A program made the position numbers and the translations under genes. DNA of 64,000 bases, from contig NC_056051.1 in NCBI RefSeq assembly GCF_004379255.2, positions 2,010,062-2,074,061 on the forward strand, in the 5' to 3' direction. Below are positions 32,395 to 42,453 of the stretch, piece by piece. The notes beneath the pieces are model-generated. The model was given only the letters and a program-made list of their open reading frames with translations. It did no database searches and was not told where the DNA came from. This DNA is from Salvia splendens. Lineage: Eukaryota; Streptophyta; Magnoliopsida; Lamiales; Lamiaceae. How positions within the stretch are numbered: the stretch's first letter is position 1; every line of letters begins with the position of its first letter.

Positions 32395-33494
32395 ATGGAT
32401 TCCACACATCTCATTGCGGAAGCGGAGCGCGAAGAACAAGAATACTATGAACAACATCGTGCCGCCTATGAAGCTTATGTCGCAGCGAATACCCCCGCCC
32501 CTCCTCCTCAACCAACTAGATCAACTCGCCGCTACATCCATGTTGACCAAGAGGGAGCCAACGAAAGGCTCGTTGCCGACTATTTTTCCGATCAGCCGCG
32601 ATTTCCGGAAGATTACTTTCGGCGCCGTTTTTGCATGTCAAAACCCTTGTTTATGCGTATTGTCAACATATTGTCCGCCTGTGTTGAATACTTTCAAACA
32701 AGTACAGACGCAACCGGTCGGCAAAGTCTCTCGGCATTGCAGAAGTGTACGTGTGCCATCCGACAACTTGCTACTTGGCAAACGGCTGACCTCTTCGACG
32801 AGTATTTGTATGTCGGTGAGTCCACTGGAATCATTTGCCTTAAAAATTTTTGCGAGGGCATTCGTTCAGCTTTCAAGGATGAATTCCTTCGGGCACCCAC
32901 CACCGATGATTGCCAACGGTTGCTTCGTCTTCACGAAACAGTCCATTGTTTTCCTGGTATGCTTGGCAGCATTGACTGCATGCATTGGAGGTGGAAGAAT
33001 TGCCCGACTGCTTGGAGGGGGGAACACTTAAGCGGCCACAAAGGCGGCGGCCCAACACTTATCCTTGAAGTGGTCGCAGATTACCGCCTATGGATTTGGC
33101 ATGCATATTTCAGTGTTGTCGGATCCAACAACGACTTGAACGTGCTCTAATATTCACCACTCTTCAATGATGTGTTGAATGGGGTAGCACCGGCGGTCGA
33201 CTTCACCGTCAACGGAAATGCATACCACATAGGTTACTATCTCGCCGATGGTATCTACCCAAGGTGGTCGACTTTCGTGAAGACGCTCAGCAACCCGCAA
33301 GACCCGAGACGGGTTCTTTTTACGATGAGGATGAAGCCGGAAGCTCAACCGCGAGGTCTCCCCCACACCGAGGTGTGCATACGACGGTGGGTGAGAGGAT
33401 CGAAATAAGGCACACAATGCGCGATAGTCGAACCCACGTTGAGCTACAAGAAGACCTAATCAAACACATTTGGGTGAAATTCGGCCACGAGTAG
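32395..33494 (+). pseudogene. Harbinger transposase (DDE_Tnp_4/HARBI1 family), disrupted
   Basis: Start MDSTHLIAEAEREEQEYYEQ, the first ATG after the leader. Seen in order: an N-terminal region with FRRRFCMSKPLFMRIV, QKCTCAIRQLA, GSIDCMHWRWKNCP (first catalytic Asp), ILEVVADY and VVGSNNDLNVL (second Asp). A single TAA at 33148-33150 follows NVL; the same frame continues with SPLFNDV, YHIGYYLADGIYPRW and NPQDPRRVLF. The family's ERAFG-type region with the catalytic Glu is then missing. The C terminus (RTHVELQEDLIKHIW) reappears in another frame and ends at 33494. One nonsense mutation and one internal deletion thus inactivate it. In the family this nuclear enzyme works with a Myb-like partner, which is not encoded here. 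Confidence 0.9.
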
Positions 33495-33824
33495 TGAATT
33501 TTTTTAATTTTATGAATTTAATTATGTAATTTTTAATTTTTAGGATTTTAATTATGTACTTTTAAAATTTTGGGATTTTAATTATGTAATTTTTATTTTT
33601 TTAGGATTCTAATTATGTAATTTTTAATTTTTTTATAATTTGTAATATTATTTCGGTTATTTTTAATGAATTTTAATATTGTGGAAAAGTTTTTATTTAA
33701 ATTGAATAATAGAATGGTGGGACTCTTGAGCTTGTTCTTGCGGAAAGCCTAAGAGCAGGGAGTAAAAGTGGGTTCGGGCCCACATCCGTGCTCGTTGGCA
33801 AGAGCACGGATGTGGATACTCTTA

Positions 33825-35477
33825 TTATTTCATAATTTTCTAAAACGAATTCAAAAAAAGAAGTGATTCAAACAAAATATGATAAAAGAGAATATATACG
33901 ACGATGACAAAGTTTAGTTATAAGAACATCACAAAGTACTTGTGAATAAGCACAAGGTCTATCAGTATTAATGCACAAAAATCATTTACACTGATAAATG
34001 TAGTGGAAATTGAAGAACCTGCATTTAGTTATCAAAGTTATATATTTGAGACTTAATTAAGTTGTAGCCTTGTCTTTTTCTATCTCCCTCATGGGACCGT
34101 GGTCTTTTTTCTAATGCCACTTGTACTATGTGCATAAATGTATGTGTGGTAATATTAATTTGGTTCTAAAATCATACTACAAGAAAAAAGGAAAGGAAAA
34201 AGAAAAAGAAAAAGTAAAAGTAAGAATGAGACATGTAACAAATAAATTTCACATGTTACCACCCATAAATATAGTTAAACTATAAGATCAATCTTATCAA
34301 GCATTCAAGAAAATTAATATCTATTTTTCGTCAATATTTTCAACATTAAAAGTGGAGTTCTCATGAGGTGGCCAATCGAAGATGATTTCAATAATATTTC
34401 TAAAATAATTTTGCATGAAATCAAGTTACTTGTGCTTTTATGATTTCAAGAGAAAGAAACGAGACTAATATTGGAGAAGAAAGCAAAACCATAAATGCAG
34501 TGAGAGGACATTAAAATAAGTACTAAAATAGTATCACCTATTAGTACATTAATGTTCACAAATTATCACAAATATGCGAATCTCGGTCACCACATATTTT
34601 TTATAGGTCATCAAAATAAGCATAGTGGTTTTGAAATCTAGAACTAATATAATTATGCAATAGCATGTAATAAACCATGTGCATCCAAAATTGTGTAAGT
34701 ACTAATCTCCATATCGCAATTACATCACCAATATTGTTGTGTATTTAATTAGTTCAGACTTGTACGCATCAAAGCGTGATAGATTATTGCACACCTTTGG
34801 CTTGACATACCATTTAAACTTAGTAATTTAGATGTTTTGAATAAACTTAGAAGCTACGCATCAATTCCACGTCGCACTTTAGTTACTCTTTGACTTATGT
34901 ACCCACAATTACAACACTCACTCCCAAGTAAAGCATCTCCACACTCACCTTTTTCACCCCCATACCATTGCTTCCTTTCATTTTACCATCATTGTAATTA
35001 AATTTCCAAATTTTACTTAATTTACAATTTGTTTTTTGAAATACCCTCGCGTCCATGAAATAAACTTTCTGAAGTGGACGACATGGGTGCTCTAATAAAC
35101 TAGTAAAATAAGAAAAATATAAAAAGAGAAAATGGTAGAAGTTTTATTAATTAAAGATGTGATTATCTTATTAGAGAGAGAAACTTGGTATAAATAACTC
35201 GAGACTAATGTTTATAGATGGACCAAAATGAAAAAAAACACCATTATTTTAGTTAAAAAATAAAAAATTTGGCGATCCAAATTTGCAAAGTCCTTTTGTT
35301 TAAGATCTTCATCCGAAATCAAAGTTTGAACCTCAGTCATATTTGAATAAATTAACAATTTTGACATATTGATAAAGATAAAATATTTGAGAGAAATGAA
35401 ATTAAAGTTAAGAGTGAATTAAGGTAAGAGTAACTGCGCCGGATATGAACTCGGCAAATTCATAATATATGCTTACC
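33825..35477. other. Intergenic AT-rich DNA, no gene
   Basis: No coding signal, transposon termini or RNA gene seen; one (GAAAAA)n-like run near 34190-34220. Confidence 0.4.
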
Positions 35478-35507
35478 AAACTTGCATACCATAAGGTATG
35501 CAAGTTT
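35478..35507. repeat. Perfect inverted repeat, 13-bp arms
   Basis: AAACTTGCATACC, loop ATAA, GGTATGCAAGTTT. It lies about 770 bp before the transporter start codon. Role unknown. Confidence 0.9.
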
Positions 35508-35543
35508 AATAAGCACGATATGCATTTAAAGCCTTGGCAATAA

Positions 35544-35620
35544 GCAATGGTAGCAGTAGGCGGCAACTAGGGAGTCCGCCAGGCAATGGTAGCAGTAGGC
35601 GGCAACTAGGGAGTCCGCCA
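35544..35620. repeat. 39-bp tandem duplication
   Basis: Two copies of a unit starting GCAATGGTAGCAGTAGGCGG and ending in GGGAGTCCGCC, identical across the unit, in a local GC-richer patch. Confidence 0.9.
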
Positions 35621-36177
35621 ATAATCAGTGATTGTAGAGCCAACAAAGGTCGGGGCCGCCGGAGGCGGCGAAGTGACACCTTCTCATGAGATGATAAGAT
35701 AATGTTGAAGAGAGAAATACGAGAAATAGATTAAAGGAAATTTTCTTATCAAAATCTAAAATGATTAAATACTTCATCCATCTTATAGAAATTGATATTC
35801 TGAAACCGCACGAGTTTTAATGCAGTTGGTAAAGTAAAAGAGAAGATGAAAAAGTAATTGAAAGATTATTATTGGATGGTGAGCCTACATTAGTTTAGTT
35901 TGTATGTGGAAAAGTTTTCATAATGGATATGTATTATTTTATGGGACTAATACCTATTTCTATGAGACCGGGGAAGTGTATTTTATTAAATTTATTTTGG
36001 TAAAGAGTAACATTTATTCTTCAATCCCCATTTTTATCTATGTTGCACCATTGGCGTTTCCATTAAAATTTCTCCGTTATTTATTCGGGGCTATTACATG
36101 CACAAATTAATTACTACAACACCACATTAGCATCTATATGAAGCAATGTAATAAAGGGATTCGTATGCACACTATCC

Positions 36178-36187
36178 ATATATATAC
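36178..36187 (+). promoter_or_regulatory. Candidate TATA box of the MFS transporter gene
   Basis: ATATATATAC about 90 bp before the ATG, followed by a short leader with a CT microsatellite (36242-36262). Confidence 0.5.
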
Positions 36188-36275
36188 ACACCTTTGCAAG
36201 CTTAAAATTTAGAGAGCTCACAACTTCTTAACTTCATTTTCTCCCTCCTCTCTCTCTCACACACACAAACACACA

Positions 36276-39200
36276 ATGGAGAAGGTATTTGGGCTGAGCC
36301 ACCTCTTCATGACGGTGTTCCTCCACTGCTTCGCAAACTTCATGGTGGCTCCGGCCATCACTGACGTCACCATGGCGGCGCTTTGCCCCGGAGAAGACGA
36401 ATGCTCCTTGGCCATATATCTCACCGGAGCTCAACAAGCGGTACGTATTTGTATCTTCGACAAAAAAAATTGATAAAACAAAAAAGGCTCGAGCCGACAT
36501 TAATTATATTATTATTAGTAGTATTTTTTTACGAACTACACAAAATTAACCGTAGTATGTGAATTTCTTGAGTTATTACTATTTTTATATAAAAGTAAAC
36601 TACTGAATTTAATTCGGATTTTTAGTAAAGCTAAGCTGTCCTTTTCAACAAATGCTAACGCAACTAGATACTCGTTTTAAGTTGAAGCAACGTTTTCATA
36701 TTCAATGAAAAAGGTTATTTGAGTATGCTTTCATTACATCTTATGTTTTACTATTATTAATATATATTTAGTATCGAATAATCATATATATGAGTATTAG
36801 TAAAGCATAAGATTCGAAATATAAAATAAACGACCTTTGGAAGTGAAAGATAATATATACTCCCTCCGTCCCTCTGTAGTAGAGGTGTTTCATTTTGAGC
36901 ACTCGTTTTGAAAAAATTATAATAAATAGTTAAAATGTAAAAAAAGTAAAGTAAAAAAGAGAATAATATAGTTAAGAGTCTTCTCTGTATTATTTTTTTC
37001 TCTTATTTTACATTTTTTCTATTTTAATTATTTATTATTATTTTTTCAAAACGAGTGCTCGAAATGAAACGCCTCTACTACAGAGGGACGGCGGGAGTAG
37101 TAGTTAGCAAGATATTAATTTTAATTTAGATTCTTTTTACCTTTTTAACACATGTCTTCATTAGCCGGAAAATAAATGTTGCCGATAATAATTTCCTTTT
37201 TTGTTCTTTCATTAATAGAAGTTTGGGAAAACAAAGAAGCTTGCTAACCATATTCCCCTTTATCAACAATTAGTTAAATCAGTTAATGATTATGGTAAAG
37301 AAAATTGTTAGAGTGTAAATATTAAATTGCCACTTTCTCATACTATACTAGTGGAGTACTACTATTTAGATACATGAGGTTACTGCTAAGGGAAGGAAAC
37401 ACAAGTCAAGATGGAAATGAAGATTTATTTTCTTATTTATTAAAAATATTATAATAAAATAAGGATTTTTTTTCGTTCAAATAAATATAGAAATCTTGAT
37501 TCCCCAGAAAAAGTATACCATGTTGTTTCCTCTTCTTGTTTTCAGTTTTCATATTTAATGAACTTTATAAAGTTCTTGTGTAGAAAAAGTGTATACATTT
37601 ATTAAGTCTGAAATTACACTCCAACAACAAAGGAGTTAGTTGTAAGAAACGTTGCTTGGAGGTTTAATCTTTAACATAGTGCCCTTTTGAAACTTTTAGG
37701 CTACGAGTCCTTTTTGTGGTAACTAAATAGCTAGCAAGATGTATGAAAATATTATTTTATTGGTACAAATTATATGCATTGATATGGCACAACTAATATT
37801 TCTATATGGACAAATTTTGTAGGAGTATAAAATTTATGTACATTACAAATACTTAAGTAAAGCGATCTAAAAATATCAAATTAATTAAATTCGTGGGTGT
37901 ACGTTTCCTTTTCATTTTACTTTGCTTGTTGAAATGGTTTACATTTGCTAACTATTAGTAGTGGATTTGGGAGTGAGAAGAAACTAATGAAAAATTAACA
38001 CATTTCATCCCTTGGCATGCAAGACACACAAAGTGGAACCCCAAACTATATATCTCTCCAATCTTCTTCTCTCCCCTAATGTCATGTAACATGGTATAGA
38101 GCACAAGCCCTCACATGCAACACTAATTGCAACATAATATCTCATTAGTACTATTATTTATTTATTTTAAGTTAGAAAGCTTTCACCTATTCTTTTATCT
38201 CATTAGTGTCAATTAATGGGGAACATAGGATAACTATTCACCATTTTTAAATCTAAAGACAGGGGTGGATACATAAAATTGTTTTAGTCGGAGCTATACA
38301 TTCTAAGTTTCAACATTTGTAAATCACACAATTATCAACGGGCCATATTGATTTTTTTAGTTTACTCTGAGAAAAAAATGTTTTTATTTGCTCTTCTCAA
38401 ATGCGTTGAAATTTTATCCTTGAACTTAAGAATTAAAAAACCGCATATATATTATAAATTCATAAAAACTTTCTAGCTCAACTCAACAAAAACCGTTAAT
38501 TTCTCCATAGTGGGAATGGTGGTTAGTGGAGTAGATAATGGGATAAATGAAATGAAAAGAAAAGATAGAACAAGTCACCAACACACTATTTTGTTGTAAT
38601 CCACTAGCATGGCAGCATGCATAGAGATATGCTCTAATTCTACTATTATATGATTGTTGACATGGAAGATTATGTATTCGTGTGCATATTTAGTACCAAG
38701 ATTGTAGGTAAATTACTCTATGGGCTGAGTAGTATTTTTTTTTTAAAAAATAGTATTAGTATTGAATTGAAATAATAATGATATGTAATGTAAGTGGTGC
38801 AGGTAACTGGACTGGGGTCACTCATGATAATGCCTTTGGTTGGGAATCTCTCCGACATTTATGGAAGAAAAGTGATGCTCACACTCCCCATTACTCTCTC
38901 CATTTTTCCTCTCTTTGAGCCATCTTCTCAATTACTACTAAATTTCTCAATCATAGTATTTTCTTTTGATTAAGATGTTTTCTTTTTCATAATATTCAAC
39001 TGAAGTTGCTGCTATTAATGGTATTATAATTTGCTGCTATTTAATGGGAGTAATTAGTTTGTTTCAGAAAAAGAGACTGGGAATGGATTGAAAGTGAATT
39101 AATTAGACACATAGCAATAAAAAAAATATAAAGCACACAAGTCTAGGTGTCGGTTTTCTTTTGAACGAATATTAACTAAAGAAGAGAAAGTTAAAACTTG

Positions 39201-39388
39201 TAATTTATTTAAACATGATAGAACTATATAAAAGTTTAATTAAGAAAAGAAGAAGGAATAAAGCAACCGAGAAAGCAAAAAAGTAAATAAAATTGCAATA
39301 GTGCTGAAATCTTTTCAACCCAATCATCTCTTTTGTACTAGGAAGTCTAGTATTTTATGTTGTTGCATCTGCATCACAACCTTTATTA

Positions 39389-39433
<45 letters not shown>

Positions 39434-42043
39434 TACTTTTATTTATGTTTTCTTTTACTATTTTCATCTGATTTTCCCTTGTCAGTACTTAATGGGCCTG
39501 ATTAATTAAATGAAAACCCATAACTAGCAAGTACAATAATATAAGCTTCCAACTCATACCAAAAGATTTCAAATAACTCTTTTTGAATAACTTCCAATTT
39601 AAAAGAAAAAAAATAAAACAAAGATTTCACTATTACGCAACCTTTAAATTTATGTTCATTTATCAATTAAAAAGAATAAAGCTAAATTGTTAACAAATGT
39701 GATATATGTGGACAGTGATTCTGGCGTATGGCAGGACAAGATATTACTTCTATGCTTATTATGTGCTGAAAACTCTGTTTTCAATGGCTACTGAAGGCAG
39801 TGTCCACTTTCTTGCTCTTGCTTATGTGGTAATATATCAAACCTTCTTCCTTCTCTTCATCACAATCTCCCCTACTTTCATATTCATCTCTTCAAATCGA
39901 ATGCTGTCGTTGCAGGCCGATAATGTCCCAGAAAGCCGAAGGGCTGCAGTTTTCGGCATCATGTCCGGCTTCGCTTCTTCCTCCTTCGTCCTTGGAAACT
40001 TATCCACTCGATTTCTCTCCACTTCAGCCGTTTTCCAAGTATCATCTCCTTCCCTTCTTATTTTTTTGACCGTTTTCCAACTCACGTTCTCATACAATAG
40101 CATGCAAACCATACACTGACAAAGCTAGAGGCTTTTCATGCATAGGTTGCTGCTGCGATGTCCATCGTTGCATTGGTCTACATGAGAGTCTTTCTTCAAG
40201 AGTCCATCGCCAGCAGCGTCTCTTCTTGCAAGAGCTCAGAAACCGAGTGCCTTCTCGAGAAATCTCCCTCCAAAAAATGGAACATTTTCAAGACTCTTCC
40301 ATCTCTAAATGAATCCATCTCCTTGTTGAAGACAAGGTGCCAACATTTCTAATTGGCTAAGACTGTTTTCTTCTCTAAATATATTCCTATCTCTGTTCGT
40401 AAATTTGCAGCCCAACATTTTCCAAAGCAGCTGCAGTTGCATTCTTCATCACAGTTGCAGATGTTGGCCTCTTTTCTTCATTGACAGTAAGTTGCAAAAC
40501 AAATCCTCACACCTTTCAATTTCTTAGACATATCAAACAATAATGTGATAGAGATCAAGCTAATGATCTCCATTATCTCGAGATTATTTTCATTATTATG
40601 GAGATTGTTGAAGATTACAATTGATAGAGATCAAGCTAATGATCTCCATTATCTCTTGAGATTATTTTCATTATTGTGTAGATTGTTGAAAGGTTACTTT
40701 AAATGTTGAGGATTTGTTTCTTTGTTTATCTATAGGTTGATCCTTATAAATAGCTCCTCTTTAGAAGAGCTAGCTCGGAAAATAAAGTGTATTAGGACGG
40801 TATCAACCGTAGGCCTCTTCGGAGGATTATCTTGGCCTCTTTGGAGGATTGTTCTTCTTTTATATTAAATTTCAGTTCTTGTTTTACTTCCGCCTTTAAC
40901 TCCATATCATAATGTGAGGTCATTCCTATATCCATGCAGTACTATTTGAAGGCTCAGTTCCACTTCAACCAAGATCAATTCGCCGATCTTATGATTATAG
41001 CCGGAATTGCAGGAGTAGTATCACAGGTAACAATATTTCCTATATCATTATCACTATTCACTACTACTACTACTACTATAATATATGATTGAGCGCTTAA
41101 ATTGAATATATTTCAGCTCATCATCATGCCTGTACTAACTCCACTCATGGGAGAAGAAAAGATGCTCTCGGTTGGACTGTTTTTTGCCTGCGCTCATGTA
41201 AGAAAATAAACTGATATTGAAGAGATACGTGTGACTCAAACTTGCCTAACTATGTTATATCTCCGTTATACAGATTGTACTTTACAGTATCGCGTGGGCA
41301 CCTTGGGTACGTTCTTCACCTGCTCGTTTCTCCCTTGTTACATTGTTTGGCTGTGCGATAACCTATGTGTCTGAAATTATGCAGGTACCTTACGCTGCAG
41401 CAACGCTATCACTTCTGGCTAGTTTTGCTCTTCCATGTGTAAGTTTCTTGATTTGGTTATGAATTTTCTTGATTTTTGAAAGTTCTTACGGTTGTAGTTT
41501 CATTACAGCTGCGTAGTATCGCATCCAAACAAACCGGACCGAATGAACAGGTGACTGTTACGGACTATTTTGATCTCATTTGAGGTTTGTAACTAAATAC
41601 TAATATGTATTGATGTCCTGATCTATGTCAGGGTAAGGTTCAAGGCTGCATAACAGGGATCGGCTCCTTCGCCAACATCGTCTCGCCTCTTGCTTTCAGC
41701 CCTCTAACAGGTAACAACACAGAAACTATTGTTAAATACACAAAAATGACAAATAACTCCGAATCTAACATCCTATCTTTCTGGCATTAGCTCTGTTTTT
41801 ATCAGACAATGCGCCGTTCCACTTCCCCGGATTCAGCATTATGTGCTCTGGCTTGGTTGCTGTAAGCAACTCTCCTAAAAAATATTTGATAATCTACATC
41901 ACTAGGATCATAATACTTATGGTTTAATTTCTGTGTGTTGTTTGTAGATGATTGCGTTCGTGCATAGCACAACAATAAGGCCGCCCCCGACACCTTCCAA
42001 GAGCGATATTTGCAGCTCCAGCACCGCGGACCCTTTAGTTTGA
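36276..42043 (+). CDS. Major facilitator superfamily transporter, 14 exons
   Basis: Exons: 36276-36440, 38803-38914, 39716-39828, 39916-40038, 40146-40336, 40411-40486, 40940-41026, 41117-41197, 41274-41306, 41385-41438, 41509-41550, 41632-41710, 41791-41861, 41948-42043; total 1323 nt, 440 residues, frame preserved. The protein starts MEKVFGLSHLFMTVFLHCFA. It has the MFS motif GNLSDIYGRK between helices 2 and 3, DNVPESRRAAVFGIMSG, alternating hydrophobic helices and GSFANIVSPLAFSPL near the end. This matches the plant group of Arabidopsis MEE15/At2g16970-At2g16990 (hippocampus-abundant-transcript/tetracycline-transporter-like). It is a membrane protein; the substrate is not known. Odd points: the exon 2 donor, placed by conserved sequence and phase, reads TTGAGC rather than GTGAGC; intron 1 is 2.4 kb with a long MITE hairpin; intron 2 holds a poly(A) with flanking repeats. 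PLD follows on the same strand. Confidence 0.88.
36860..37097. mobile_element. Stowaway-like MITE in transporter intron 1, near-perfect hairpin
   Basis: Ends CTCCCTCCGTCCCTCTGTAG / CTACAGAGGGACGGCGGGAG with TA on both sides. Inverted homology continues inward (GAGCACTCGTTTTGAAAAAA / TTTTTTCAAAACGAGTGCTC) through most of each half, so the 238-bp element can fold into one long stem. Confidence 0.93.
39378..39438 (+). repeat. Poly(A) tract flanked by a 14-bp direct repeat
   Basis: AACCTTTATTACTT, about 35 A, then AACCTTTATTACTT again. This is the footprint of target-primed reverse transcription, as with LINE or SINE insertion, with essentially only the tail inserted. It lies in transporter intron 2. 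Confidence 0.75.
40546..40697 (+). repeat. 76-bp tandem duplication in transporter intron 6
   Basis: Two copies starting TGATAGAGATCAAGCTAATG with a few differences. Downstream (40735-40870) are CTTATAAATAGCTCCTC and GGAAAATAAAGTG, which look like the promoter and poly(A) signal of an LTR. The intron may hold a solo LTR, but no clear boundaries were found. Confidence 0.7.
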
Positions 42044-42248
42044 GCCGCGCGCGATTGTGTCTTGGTATTCATTAGTGCTTATCCTGTTTATAGTGATCAG
42101 AATCTAGCTAGGTATGTTGAAATTAGAAATGTATGAAAATAGTTATGAATGTATATGTTATCAAACATCATATGGGAAAATATATTTTTTCTGATTCATA
42201 TGCATAGAGAATTTGAACCAATGAAAAATATTCTGATTTTATAACACC

Positions 42249-42256
42249 TTATATAG
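42249..42256 (+). promoter_or_regulatory. Candidate TATA box of the phospholipase D gene
   Basis: TTATATAG about 200 bp before the ATG, in the 411-bp interval between the transporter stop and the PLD start. Confidence 0.4.
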
Positions 42257-42453
42257 GTAAACCAAACGATGCTTAGACAAAAAAAGCTAAACTAATTTGT
42301 GCATAAACAAGACCACACACGTATCCAAATATATAGGCAGACCAGACACCAAACAAAAAACGACCAGCTTCTCCTACGTAGAAAATTCCGGTCGGCGGCG
42401 GTGGAGACACGACGGCACCACCACCATTCTCCGCCACGGCGCAGTCAGAGAAA

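Larger units (their letters stand above)
31989..33821 (+). mobile_element. PIF/Harbinger element with damaged transposase
   Basis: Ends GAGAATCTACAGCAG and, on -, GAGTATCCACATCCG, flanked by TTA (31986-31988, 33822-33824). Inside: a GC-rich subterminal palindrome, a TATAAATA box and leader, a transposase frame and a TTTTTAATTATGTAAT tandem region (about 33520-33620). Palindrome, TATA position and tandem region match the 934-bp element at 10695, so the two share a family. Confidence 0.9.

Noticed and set aside
32123..33031. 302-codon + strand ORF across the Harbinger leader and transposase
   Set aside because: It is out of frame with the recognised transposase; its N-terminal half is translated A/T-rich leader (Phe/Ile/Lys-rich) and its second half is the transposase in the wrong phase.
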